64,000 bases of DNA from Paenibacillus sp. DMB5. Its GTDB lineage: Bacteria > Bacillota > Bacilli > Paenibacillales > Paenibacillaceae. This document shows positions 50,642 to 59,375 of this stretch, piece by piece. The DNA lies in the NCBI RefSeq assembly GCF_001517085.1, contig NZ_LRAC01000087.1, forward strand, positions 84,703 through 148,702. The letters run 5' to 3'. Positions within the stretch are counted from its first letter, which is position 1, and each line of letters opens with the position of its first letter. The notes under the pieces are model-generated. The model saw only the letters and a list, made by a program, of their open reading frames with translations, searched no databases and had not been told where the DNA came from. Made by a program: the position numbers and the translations under genes.

Positions 50642-50683
50642 AAAAAACAAAAAAACAGAGGCCGTGATCGCTCACAGCCTCTG
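50642..50683 (-). terminator. Terminator of udk
   Basis: Read on the minus strand, CAGAGGC and GCCTCTG form a stem around a 14-base loop that itself pairs (GTGAGCGATCAC), followed by T7GT6. Confidence 0.85.
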
Positions 50684-50695
50684 CCTTCTGCCCTC

Positions 50696-51337
50696 TTAAC
50701 GTGCGCTTCCGTTCCACTGCTGATCACCTGACAGGTATTTGGCAGTCAGTACCGACAGCAGCTCGATGCCGACTTCGTTCTGTCCGCCTTCAGGAATGAT
50801 AAGGTCGGCGTATTTCTTGGACGGTTCGATGAACGCCTCATGCATCGGCTTCACGGTCGTCAAATACTGGGTATGGATCGAACGGATAGTCCGGCCGCGT
50901 TCTTCAATGTCACGCAGCACCCGGCGCATAATCCGTACATCCGGGTCGGTATCAACAAATACCTTGATGTTCAGCTGCTCGCGCAGCTTCTCGTCGGACA
51001 GCACATGCAGTCCTTCAACAATAACGATGTTGTTCGGCATAAGCTCAACGGTCTTGTCCGTAAAACGGGCATGGACCGTGAAATCATACACCGGGGCATA
51101 AGCAATTTGTCCGGACTTCAGACAATGAAGATGCTCAATCAGCAGCTCCGTATCAAAAGCCAGCGGATGATCATAATTAATCGCTCCGCGTTCCTCGAAG
51201 CTGAGAGAGGAATGGTCTTTATAGTAGTTATCCTGGGATATGAACGTTACTTTGTCTGTTCCAAGACGGTCAATAACGGAGCGGGCTACCGTTGTTTTGC
51301 CGGAACCGGTCCCGCCGGCGATACCAATAATAAGCAT
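50696..51337 (-). CDS. udk: Uridine kinase
   Basis: A 213-residue P-loop kinase that phosphorylates uridine and cytidine in pyrimidine salvage. The Walker A motif is GIAGGTGSGKTTVA at the N-terminus. FISQDNYYKDHSSLSFEER, YDHPLAFDTELL and YAPVYDFTVHAR are standard Udk signatures, and the length is normal. The start at 51337 places the P-loop right after the N-terminus as in the family, although AGGGAGG is then 14 bases away. The frame extends 25 codons further upstream without homology. It is a single gene convergent with the HTH-TPR regulator. Confidence 0.93.
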   Translation of the reverse strand: MLIIGIAGGTGSGKTTVARSVIDRLGTDKVTFISQDNYYKDHSSLSFEERGAINYDHPLAFDTELLIEHLHCLKSGQIAYAPVYDFTVHARFTDKTVELMPNNIVIVEGLHVLSDEKLREQLNIKVFVDTDPDVRIMRRVLRDIEERGRTIRSIHTQYLTTVKPMHEAFIEPSKKYADLIIPEGGQNEVGIELLSVLTAKYLSGDQQWNGSAR

Positions 51338-51530
51338 GGTGTTGTAATAAACCTCCCTAAGCAATTGCCTTTGCAATTCCAATATTGTAGCACAGCATAG
51401 GACATATTTCATCTTGGAACCCGGGAATAAATCGTGAATTTTTGAAAAAAATCAGGTTTTCTGCCGGAAACTGCTATAATTTATGAACATTGCTTAATAA
51501 GAGTATACCCGAAAGGAGCAACAGCACTTT

Positions 51531-52622
51531 ATGTATGAACAGAAAACATTACTGGAGGCCTATAATGCTGCTTCCATCCAGCTGGCCGGACACGGGAAAC
51601 GGGATGTGGAAGTGCTCAAACAGGCATTTGCCGGTATAGAGGGCAATATTTCCAGCGATATGTACGGCAGCGGCGCAGTCATCGAGGATTTTCAGGTTGA
51701 AATGGCAGAGGTGCTCGGCAAGGAAGCAGCGGTGTTTTTTCCAAGCGGAACGATGGCGCAGCAGATTGCCCTCCGGATCTGGTCTGACCGCAAGGGGCTG
51801 AAGACGGTAGCTTATCACCCGCTGTGCCACCTGGAAATCCATGAGCAGGACGGGCTGAAGGAGCTGCATCACATCAGGCCGGTTCTGCTGGCGGACAAGG
51901 ACCGCCTGATTACACTGGACGATGTCCGCAGCATCGGAGAGGATATCGCCTGTCTGCTTCTTGAGCTGCCGCAGCGTGAAATCGGCGGACAGTTGCCCGA
52001 ATACGCTGAGCTTGAGGCGATCTCCGCCTATTGCCGGGAGCAGGGAATTATATTGCATCTGGACGGGGCGCGCCTGTTCGAGGTGCTGCCGTACTACGGC
52101 AAGACAGCTGCTGAGGTGTGCGCGCTATTCGACAGCGTGTACGTCTCGCTCTACAAGGGCATCGGCGGCATCGCCGGGGCAATCCTTGCAGGCAGCGAAG
52201 ACTTCACGGAGGAGTCAAAGATCTGGAAGCGGCGGCACGGCGGGGATCTGATCAGCCTGTATCCGTATATTCTTCCGGCACAGGTTTATTTCCGGCAGCG
52301 TGCCGGCAAAATGGGGCAGTATTACGAAGAGGCCAAAGAACTTGCAGCGTTGTTCAACGGTTGCGATAGAACTGCTACTCTGCCTGAAATCCCGGTCTCG
52401 AACATGTTTCATGTCCATTTCTCCTTATCCAAGGCACAGGTAGAGCCGGTCCTGATCCGGATAAGTGAACAGACCGGTGTAGGCCTAGCCGCACGGCTGA
52501 AGGAAACCGGCCCGGACTCCTGCTCCTATGAGCTGAGCATCGGGGACCTGTACAGCGGCATCCCCAAAGCCAAACTGAAAGAGGCGTTTGAGCTGCTGGA
52601 CCGGCTGCTGCAGGAAGCGTAA
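51531..52622 (+). CDS. Threonine aldolase-family PLP enzyme
   Basis: A 363-residue fold-type I pyridoxal-phosphate enzyme of the beta-eliminating lyase/threonine aldolase family, expected to split threonine or allo-threonine to glycine and acetaldehyde. The PLP lysine lies in VYVSLYKGIGGIAGA. FFPSGTMAQQIALRIW, HLEIHEQDG and ILHLDGARLFEV are further family marks. AGGAG lies twelve bases before the ATG. It is slightly longer than the common low-specificity enzymes and could use a different beta-hydroxy amino acid. It has its own terminator and is convergent with the polysaccharide genes. Confidence 0.82.
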   Translation: MYEQKTLLEAYNAASIQLAGHGKRDVEVLKQAFAGIEGNISSDMYGSGAVIEDFQVEMAEVLGKEAAVFFPSGTMAQQIALRIWSDRKGLKTVAYHPLCHLEIHEQDGLKELHHIRPVLLADKDRLITLDDVRSIGEDIACLLLELPQREIGGQLPEYAELEAISAYCREQGIILHLDGARLFEVLPYYGKTAAEVCALFDSVYVSLYKGIGGIAGAILAGSEDFTEESKIWKRRHGGDLISLYPYILPAQVYFRQRAGKMGQYYEEAKELAALFNGCDRTATLPEIPVSNMFHVHFSLSKAQVEPVLIRISEQTGVGLAARLKETGPDSCSYELSIGDLYSGIPKAKLKEAFELLDRLLQEA

Positions 52623-52657
52623 GAGTTAGGAAGTGCGATTTTCAAACGGATAGGCCG

Positions 52658-52850
52658 GATAACTGCACAATGTACAACTAAAACCAGCAGATAGCTGCCC
52701 TAGCAGCATATAACTGCAGTCTGTGCAACTAAATCTGCCTGTTTCAGCCCAAATAGTCGTTTCGAGCCCGTTTAGTTGTACAAAGTACAATTAAGCGGGC
52801 TTTTTGTTGAAAATCAGCCGTTTAAGTTGTACAAAGTGCAGTTAAGCACA
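52658..52850. repeat. TGTACAACT inverted repeat element with 50-bp phasing
   Basis: TAACTGCACAATGTACAACT and a close copy have their TGTACAACT-type cores at 52672 and 52722, 50 bp apart. Inverse cores AGTTGTACA lie at 52774 and 52825, 51 bp apart. The sequence differs from the CTAACGGAC element, but the plan (two left arms, two right arms, about 50-bp steps) is the same. Confidence 0.7.
52765..52805 (+). terminator. Terminator of the threonine aldolase gene, formed by the repeat
   Basis: AGCCCGTTTAGTTGTAC and GTACAATTAAGCGGGCT make a long stem around AAA, followed by T residues. The 3' arm uses the intergenic repeat. Confidence 0.75.
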
Positions 52851-52851
52851 T

Positions 52852-52877
52852 AAAAAAGACACCCCTAAAGGGTGTCC
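52852..52877 (-). terminator. Terminator of the flippase operon
   Basis: Read on the minus strand, GACACCC and GGGTGTC enclose a five-base loop and are followed by six T residues. Confidence 0.85.
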
Positions 52878-52942
52878 ATTGTCTGTTGTCTGTTGTCTGT
52901 TACGCTGACTGTTGTCTGTTACGCTATCTGTTGTCTGTTATC
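52878..52942. repeat. Short TGTCTGT direct repeats
   Basis: TTGTCTGT occurs five times in about 65 bases, twice as the longer GTTGTCTGTTACGCT. It looks like slippage or tandem duplication, just after the flippase stop codon. Confidence 0.7.
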
Positions 52943-52965
52943 CGCACCTTATCCGCTATACCATT

Positions 52966-54480
52966 CTAAGCCTGACTCCGCAGCGCAACTTTCCGCATCG
53001 GACCTGTAACAATCTGCTTCTCATCTGCATTCATGCTGAAGGTCCACATGGTGGCTGCGTACAGCACGGAGTACAGGATGACATACAGGCCGAGCTGGAG
53101 ATAGGAGCTGATGCTTACAAAAGTCAGCAGGTATCCGCACACGCCGCCGAGCAGCACCACCGGAATGAAGACTTTAATAATTTCCTTCCAGAAGTAGAAG
53201 ATGTCAAATTTCAATTTATACTTGTAATAGATGTTGTTCAGGATGACATTGACGATCATGCCTGCAGCCGTTGCAATCGCACAGCCGGTGATGCCCCAGA
53301 CCCGGATGAACACCAGCGTCAGGATGATTTTCAGAATGGCGATGGAAAAATAGATCAAGGCTTTAACCTTGTGCCGGTTCATCGCCTCCAGCATCGTGGC
53401 AAACAGCGACTGGACGATCGAAGTAATCTGCGGAATGATAATGATCAGCGCAATCGTGTACGCATACCGGTAGCCTTCGCCCAGCCAGATCAGAATGAAC
53501 ACCTGCCCGAACAGCACAAACCCTGACACAATGTAGCCGACGATGAGGGCCTGGATTCTGCCTATCTTGACCAGCTCGACCATCAGCCGTGCCTGATCCG
53601 CGCCTTTGACAATCATTTTGGTAAGCTTGGGCAGATAGAAGCTGGACAGCACATTGGAAAAATTCATAATGTACGTGTTCAGCTGGGTGGAGATGGCATA
53701 AATCGCAATCGGCGTAGCACCAAGGAACATACCGATAATCAGAGGATCGGCATTTGTATAGAGCTGGAAGGCAATGGATGACAGCAATATGTAGGAAGAG
53801 TAGCTGAATACTTCCTTGAACAGCTTGGTGTCAAAGGTACTGAATTTTACGATCAGCTTCATTTTATATCTGCAGACAAAGTAGTTGGCCAGCCCGATCG
53901 CAATGTTCAGTCCAAGAGCGACGGAAACCATCCCGACCGATCTCAGGCCCATGAACAGCACCAGCACCATCATCGCCGGGGAAATAACCACTCGCAGCAG
54001 ATTGATGATTTTGAGATAAACAAACCGTTCATAAGCGGTAATAATAGAGCTGTAAATATTCATCGGGAATGAGATTGCTACATTGACTGCTGCGATAATG
54101 AATATGGTTTTGAGAATACTGAGCTCAGATTCATTGAGGCTGCTAAAAATCGAATTGAAATTAAACACCAGAATCAGACTGGCCAGCAGGGCAAGGAGGC
54201 CGATTCCCGAGAAGAGCACCAGAAACATCCCGTTGATGTTCCGCTGCCCGTTCGTATCATTTTCCGAGATGAATTTGGAGTTGAACCGTATAACCGCACT
54301 GCCGAAGCCGAGGTCCAGCAGCACGATATAGGCGATAATGGAATTCACCAGTGAATACAGCCCGTATTCCGATTTTCCCAGAGTTGAAACGATGTAAGGC
54401 GTCGAGCCCAGGGAAATGATCACACCCAAAAAGACAGAGAGATAGGTAATAATCGCAGCAAGTTTTATATTGGTTTTCAA
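52966..54480 (-). CDS. Polysaccharide flippase (Wzx/MurJ-like, MOP superfamily)
   Basis: A 504-residue membrane protein with about fourteen hydrophobic helices. It should move a lipid-linked glycan across the membrane. The N-terminal TPYIVSTLGKSEYGLYSLV and the intra-chain AYERFVYLKIINLLRVV are typical of oligosaccharide flippases. The start is TTG with GAGGAAG upstream; an ATG nearby is out of frame. It is the last gene of the glycosyltransferase-pyruvyltransferase-flippase set, after a 44-bp gap. No polymerase gene is present in the window. Confidence 0.88.
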   Translation of the reverse strand: MKTNIKLAAIITYLSVFLGVIISLGSTPYIVSTLGKSEYGLYSLVNSIIAYIVLLDLGFGSAVIRFNSKFISENDTNGQRNINGMFLVLFSGIGLLALLASLILVFNFNSIFSSLNESELSILKTIFIIAAVNVAISFPMNIYSSIITAYERFVYLKIINLLRVVISPAMMVLVLFMGLRSVGMVSVALGLNIAIGLANYFVCRYKMKLIVKFSTFDTKLFKEVFSYSSYILLSSIAFQLYTNADPLIIGMFLGATPIAIYAISTQLNTYIMNFSNVLSSFYLPKLTKMIVKGADQARLMVELVKIGRIQALIVGYIVSGFVLFGQVFILIWLGEGYRYAYTIALIIIIPQITSIVQSLFATMLEAMNRHKVKALIYFSIAILKIILTLVFIRVWGITGCAIATAAGMIVNVILNNIYYKYKLKFDIFYFWKEIIKVFIPVVLLGGVCGYLLTFVSISSYLQLGLYVILYSVLYAATMWTFSMNADEKQIVTGPMRKVALRSQA

Positions 54481-54524
54481 GAGTACATCGCTTCCTCGCT
54501 ACAGGGAATGTCGTGGTGGATGCT

Positions 54525-55631
54525 CTAAGCCGTCACGATGGATGAAGGGTTGAATGCGTCTGTATTATCTGACATGGCCTCTATGATCTGGTTGTAGTGC
54601 TTGGTTGAGAAATCATTGTTGTACCGCGGAGCCGGAATCTTGCTTAGTTCGTCCATTAATTCAGGAATCTGGCCGATATCGTTAGTAAACTTGATATAGC
54701 CGAGATGCTTGATCCATTCGTAGCTGCCTACGACCTTGTAGTTATAATTACCGAGTGCAATACACGGAGTGGAGGTAATTGCCGCAAAAATCATCCCGTG
54801 CAGCCGGTCCGTAATCACAAGCTCCGCCTCCTTGAACTGGTTCCACAAGCTATACAGCTCATGCTCCCGTTCCTCAACAGAAACATAACGTATAATGCAG
54901 GTATCCGAATAGGTAATCTGGTCAAAAGCTTTTGAGACACTGTCATTGATGATTTTCTTCTGCGCTTCGTTAAAAATGCTCTCCTTATCCGCTCTGATGC
55001 ACATCAGAACTCCGCTGCGCTCACGGGGAGGATCCGTAATATCCAGCGACATTACGATATCGGGGGTCAGGAGAACCTTATTATGCTTAAAGCCTTCTTT
55101 CATCAGCTCATAGGAGGTTTTTTCCCGGGCTACCAGTGTCAGGTCTCTGTGGGCGCTGTATATGCTCTGAGTTTTCTTGAACTCCTTGCGGCCTAATTCG
55201 GTATCGCCAAAGTAGATGGTCTGGGGGAAGAGGATGATTTTGTTATTGGGGAAATTGCTGATGATCTTTCTGCGGACTTCTTCCTCCCTGAAATATTCAA
55301 TGCCGAAATTTCCGCCGCCCTGGAGCGCGAAGATGTCATCAGGGGTAGAATACTCCATTAGGCATTTCCAGTTAGATGTCAGCCGGTCGGCAACAATCTC
55401 AATCAGGGTATAATCGGGGAACGCTTTTTTCAAAAAGTTCATTTGAGCCATCGTAATGGCATGATCACCGAGATTATCGTGTTCCGGGGAACCGACTACG
55501 AAGATGGCCTTCGATTTATTCCTGTACAGGTCTCTGTTGGCCATATACCCTCGGAAGTACCGGTAAAATTCATTATTGCTTACATAATTCCGGAAAGAGA
55601 GCGGGAGCATCTTATGAATAAGGTTAGTCAT
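54525..55631 (-). CDS. Polysaccharide pyruvyl transferase family protein
   Basis: A 368-residue enzyme of the WcaK/CsaB/EpsO family, which transfers pyruvate from phosphoenolpyruvate to a sugar as a ketal. Motifs are VVGSPEHDNLGDHAITMAQ, ALQGGGNFG, LFPQTIYFG and VITDRLHGMIFAAI. Its ATG overlaps the stop of the glycosyltransferase gene by four bases (ATGA), so the two are coupled. Pyruvylated wall polymer is the ligand of SLH domains in many bacteria. Together with the SLH protease nearby this could be relevant, but the sequence looks more like an exopolysaccharide-type transferase than classical CsaB. Confidence 0.85.
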   Translation of the reverse strand: MTNLIHKMLPLSFRNYVSNNEFYRYFRGYMANRDLYRNKSKAIFVVGSPEHDNLGDHAITMAQMNFLKKAFPDYTLIEIVADRLTSNWKCLMEYSTPDDIFALQGGGNFGIEYFREEEVRRKIISNFPNNKIILFPQTIYFGDTELGRKEFKKTQSIYSAHRDLTLVAREKTSYELMKEGFKHNKVLLTPDIVMSLDITDPPRERSGVLMCIRADKESIFNEAQKKIINDSVSKAFDQITYSDTCIIRYVSVEEREHELYSLWNQFKEAELVITDRLHGMIFAAITSTPCIALGNYNYKVVGSYEWIKHLGYIKFTNDIGQIPELMDELSKIPAPRYNNDFSTKHYNQIIEAMSDNTDAFNPSSIVTA

Positions 55632-56617
55632 GTCAGGTTACTTCCCTTCACACGAAGTTTGGATTGATACAGGACTCTATATGTGTTTGAGCTTGTCAGG
55701 ATAAGCAAAGTGGCTATCTTCATTTGCTTGCTGATGCTTTTGTTGCGCATGACCTCTTTAAGATGTTTGCTGAAAAAGCTGCCCAGCTCCGCGATATATT
55801 CCTTATTGGCACTGTTTTCTCCGGCGATCATCTGAAGATTGCACAGCTCAATGCCCTCGGTCACGTTTCTGGCCAGGGACTTTTCAATCGCTTCAGGGTA
55901 GTTTTTATGCTTAATATCCTCATACAGTTCACGCCAGGCACAGATCCGGTCATAATATTTCCGGTTATTCATCTTGCCTGTAATGCTGTCGCCTCTCCTC
56001 AGATACAGATATTTGGGCGAATCCAGGGAAACGACCTTCTCCGCCTGCATGAACAGCTTGTAGGTTGCGAACATATCCTCGAAGTATCTGCCGACCGGGT
56101 ACCTTACCTTTGCGAACAGCTCCGCCTTATACAGCTTATCCCAGGCCAGATTCTTGATCTCGGTATCTTCCAGCAGCTTTTTGAATGCTTCTTCATTATT
56201 ATAGACACGGACCTCATGGGAGAACTCCTTATCCACATATACACCGTCTTCGACCTCAACATGGCCGCACACTGCAATATCTGCACCATGGGCAGTGATT
56301 AGTCCATGCAGAGCTTCAAACATATCAGGCTCAATCCAGTCATCGCTGTCTACAAAGCCGATATATTTGCCTGCGGCAATATCAATGCCGTAATTGCGGG
56401 CGTCGGACAGGCCGCCGTTCTGCTTGTGAATGACCTTTACCCGGGGGTCCAGCTCTTTATAATGCTCGCAGATTTCGCCGCAATTGTCGGGAGAGCCATC
56501 GTTTACAAGAATCAGTTCGAAGTCTCTGAAGGTCTGTGCCAGGATGGAGTCGACACATTTTCTTAAATACATTTCAACTTTATAGATAGGCACAATAATG
56601 CTTATCTCCGGTTTCAT
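55628..56617 (-). CDS. Family 2 glycosyltransferase
   Basis: A 329-residue GT-A-fold glycosyltransferase. It has the N-terminal ISIIVPIYKVEMYLRKCVDS, VNDGSPDN, a GGLSDARNYGI segment and the DxD-type VDSDDWIEPDMF that binds the nucleotide-sugar metal. It would add a sugar to a lipid-linked or wall glycan on the cytoplasmic side. The start at 56617 is chosen because AGGAAGTGA precedes it and the fold begins at once; the longer frame adds only unrelated residues. It is first in a three-gene minus-strand operon. Confidence 0.9.
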   Translation of the reverse strand: MKPEISIIVPIYKVEMYLRKCVDSILAQTFRDFELILVNDGSPDNCGEICEHYKELDPRVKVIHKQNGGLSDARNYGIDIAAGKYIGFVDSDDWIEPDMFEALHGLITAHGADIAVCGHVEVEDGVYVDKEFSHEVRVYNNEEAFKKLLEDTEIKNLAWDKLYKAELFAKVRYPVGRYFEDMFATYKLFMQAEKVVSLDSPKYLYLRRGDSITGKMNNRKYYDRICAWRELYEDIKHKNYPEAIEKSLARNVTEGIELCNLQMIAGENSANKEYIAELGSFFSKHLKEVMRNKSISKQMKIATLLILTSSNTYRVLYQSKLRVKGSNLT

Positions 56618-56862
56618 GCAACAATCACTTCCTTTCAAAATAACGGATGACTGGGCCAGAGACGGAAGCATCGACACACGTGTGATGTACGTACATTGTT
56701 GAATGGACGCAATGATTTGTAATTATATTACTATCACAGTTAAAAGATTGTATATACTACTTTAGTTTACTTATAACTGCTTAGTTTCACGCAAAATAAG
56801 GCGCCCCAGTGCCGAAACCGGCTGCCTGAAGCGCCATATGGCCCTGTGAAAAACGGGCAAAA

Positions 56863-57738
56863 TCAGTTGATTTCCAGGGTCAGTGAGCTGTTGAATTGAC
56901 CACCTTCCGGCAGGGTGATAATGCCGGTTTTGTCCTTCAGCTCCCCGCTGAAATCTTCCCCGTCCGCGATGCCCTGCCATGGCTCAATGCAGACAAAGGG
57001 GGCATTTTTCGGCTGCCAGAGGCCGAGGTCCGGGAAGCCCTTGGAGGTGACAGTCACGCTTCTGTCAGTAAGCTTGCTTTTAAGAGCAATTGTACCGGAC
57101 TTCACATTCCGGAAGACCAGCGCTCCGTCCAGAAACAGTTCATGGGAGAGAGGCAGAAGCTGCTCATTATTCAGTACAGGCGTGCTTTTTCCGCTGATGA
57201 CGAGGCCGGCATCATTCAGGAACAGCCGCTCCAGACGCTCCTGCTCGGAGAATTCCAGGTAATAATCGGTGATCGCGCCCTGTCCGTCCAGCGGGCAGTT
57301 AAAGGCAGGATGTGTACCCAGCTGGAAATGAATTTCCTGCTCATCGGCATTCTCCACACGGTAGCTGATCTCAAGTCTGCTTCCGCTCAGAATGTAGGTA
57401 AGGAACAGATTAAACGAATACGGATAGCTGGCCAGTGTCTGCCCGCTCTGCGAAAGCTGGAAGACAGCCTGAGTATCTGTGGCCTCAACAAGTGTGAATT
57501 CGCTGCGTCTGGCAAAGCCGTGATTGCCGATGGTGTAGGTGCTTCCGCCAGTCCGGATCTCTCCGCCGCGGGCTGCCCCGATGATCGGGAACAGTACCGG
57601 GGAACGGCCTGTCCAGAATTCCGCATCGCCGCTCCAGATATATTCAGTGCCGGTTGCCAGCAGCTTGAAGCTGACCAGCTCAGCTCCCAGCGAATTGATG
57701 ACTGCTTCGGCGGAGCTGCTGCGCAGTGTAGTGTTCAT
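56863..57738 (-). CDS. Aldose 1-epimerase family protein (LacX-like)
   Basis: A 291-residue galactose-mutarotase-like beta-sandwich protein. SPVLFPIIGAARGGEI, NHGFARRSEF, FQLGTHPAFNCP and FVCIEPWQGIADGEDF include the expected His and Glu residues. It probably interconverts alpha and beta anomers of a hexose. GGAAGGGG lies before the ATG. It stands alone, divergent from the M20 gene, and a weak hairpin with a T-rich tail lies after it near 56795-56840. Confidence 0.85.
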   Translation of the reverse strand: MNTTLRSSSAEAVINSLGAELVSFKLLATGTEYIWSGDAEFWTGRSPVLFPIIGAARGGEIRTGGSTYTIGNHGFARRSEFTLVEATDTQAVFQLSQSGQTLASYPYSFNLFLTYILSGSRLEISYRVENADEQEIHFQLGTHPAFNCPLDGQGAITDYYLEFSEQERLERLFLNDAGLVISGKSTPVLNNEQLLPLSHELFLDGALVFRNVKSGTIALKSKLTDRSVTVTSKGFPDLGLWQPKNAPFVCIEPWQGIADGEDFSGELKDKTGIITLPEGGQFNSSLTLEIN

Positions 57739-57954
57739 GTGTTAAATCCCCTTCCATTCATTATTATAGAATTCATCCTGCATTCACGTTATAGCAGCAC
57801 ATATTCTACCAAACTCTTCCGCCATGTTCTAACAGAACGTGAATATTTACCAAAAAACATTATTACAGACTGTACAGTGATTATAATTGGCATTGGTATA
57901 ACATATAGAGAAAGCATTAATCACATGATCGTCCGAAGCGGAGGGGATTATAAC

Positions 57955-59181
57955 ATGCAAATGCAGCAGTTATTGGTGAACGGCGGGAGGCTGAAGAATA
58001 CAATTGAGGCTTTTGCCGATTTTGGACGTACGGATCACAATGGTGTGACCAGACTGTCGCTGTCGGAGCAGGATGTGCTGGTGCGGGGTTACTTCCGTTC
58101 CTGCTGTGAAGAGCTTGGTATGACGGTCAAAGTGGATGATATGGGCAATATGTATGCTACGCTTGCCGGCAGGGAGAAGGGGCCGCCCGTAGTCATCGGC
58201 TCCCACCTGGATACGGTGAAGAAGGGCGGCCGATTTGACGGGGTGCTCGGCGTAATTGCCGGGCTTGAAGTCGTTAGAACACTGGTTGACCATGGTATAA
58301 CGCCACGTCTTCCGGTAACCGTGATGAACTTCACCAATGAGGAAGGGGCACGCTTCGAGCCTTCGATGATGGCTTCAGGCGTATTGTCGGGCAAGTTCGA
58401 CAAGGCAGCCATGCTGCAGAAGAAGGACCCGGAAGGAACGACCTTCGAAGAGGCACTGCTGGCCAGCGGCTACGCCGGAGAGGCAGAGAACCGGATTAAG
58501 GAAGCAACGGCTTATCTGGAGCTGCATATTGAACAGGGACCGGTGCTGGAGCGCGAGCAGCTTACGATCGGCCTGGTGGACTGCGTAGTCGGCATGGCCT
58601 GTTATGAAATTGAAGTGACCGGCGAATCGGACCATGCCGGAACAACGCCGATGAATATGCGCAAGGACGCGCTATTCGCAGCCGCAGACCTTATCACTGA
58701 GCTGCGGGCCAGGCTGGGCGGGCTTGATTCCGGGCTTGTATACACCATGGGCCGGATGAACGTGCTGCCGAATATTCACACGGTCATTCCGAACAAGGTG
58801 ATTTTTACGGTGGAAGCCAGACATAAGGATATGGACATTGTCCGCGAGGTGGAAGAGATTATAAGCGGTCTGCCGGAAGAACTGCTGGGCTGTACTGTTC
58901 AAAAAAGCAAGCTGTGGGGCCGCGACACGGTCTGGTTTGACCCTCACCTCTGCAGTCTTGTGGAGCAGGCAGCTGTCACACTTGGATATTCTCACCGTAA
59001 AATAGCCAGCGGGGCGGGCCATGATGCCCAATTCGTTGCCGGATTCCTGCCGTCGGCGATGATCTTTGTGCCCAGTGTGAACGGTAAAAGCCATTGCGAG
59101 GAAGAGCTAACCTCCTACGAAGATTGCGAAAAGGGCGTCAATGTCGTGCTGGAGACAGTGCTTGCGGTGCTCAGGGGCTAA
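57955..59181 (+). CDS. M20 amidohydrolase: N-carbamoyl-amino-acid hydrolase or allantoate amidohydrolase
   Basis: A 408-residue metal-dependent hydrolase of the M20/AllC-HyuC group. It cleaves carbamoyl or ureido groups in purine or amide nitrogen salvage. GSHLDTVKKGGRFDG, NEEGARFEPSMM, HIEQGPVLE, DHAGTTPMNMRKDAL and AGHDAQF include the metal ligands. ATG 57955 is preferred because GAGGGG lies 12 bases upstream, although the frame is open back to 56896 antisense to the epimerase. A -10-like TATAAT at 57882-57887 has no clear -35. Allantoate and carbamoyl-amino acids cannot be told apart by eye. Confidence 0.88.
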   Translation: MQMQQLLVNGGRLKNTIEAFADFGRTDHNGVTRLSLSEQDVLVRGYFRSCCEELGMTVKVDDMGNMYATLAGREKGPPVVIGSHLDTVKKGGRFDGVLGVIAGLEVVRTLVDHGITPRLPVTVMNFTNEEGARFEPSMMASGVLSGKFDKAAMLQKKDPEGTTFEEALLASGYAGEAENRIKEATAYLELHIEQGPVLEREQLTIGLVDCVVGMACYEIEVTGESDHAGTTPMNMRKDALFAAADLITELRARLGGLDSGLVYTMGRMNVLPNIHTVIPNKVIFTVEARHKDMDIVREVEEIISGLPEELLGCTVQKSKLWGRDTVWFDPHLCSLVEQAAVTLGYSHRKIASGAGHDAQFVAGFLPSAMIFVPSVNGKSHCEEELTSYEDCEKGVNVVLETVLAVLRG

Positions 59182-59196
59182 TGTGTTAATAACGTA

Positions 59197-59224
59197 AAGG
59201 ACACCGTGGGCGGTGTCCTTTTTT
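59197..59224 (+). terminator. Terminator after the M20 gene
   Basis: AAGGACACCG and CGGTGTCCTT form a stem around a short TGGG loop, followed by T residues. Confidence 0.9.
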
Positions 59225-59375
59225 ATGTTTTGTCTTGCGGTAAAAAGCCGCCGCCCCATTGTGTAAAAACACAATCATGGCAGATAATGTTTTTCTTTTT
59301 ACCCAAAATGTAATAGAAAACAGTATGTTATGATTCTTCACATAAGAGAATTACACAAGACGGGAGCGATTAACA

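Noticed and set aside
57885..57905. Sigma-54-like promoter before the M20 gene
   Set aside because: TTGGCA is present but no GC element (TTGC) lies at the right distance.
56896..57954. N-terminal extension of the M20 frame
   Set aside because: It is antisense to the well-supported aldose epimerase gene, and the M20 fold starts at 57955 with its own ribosome binding site.
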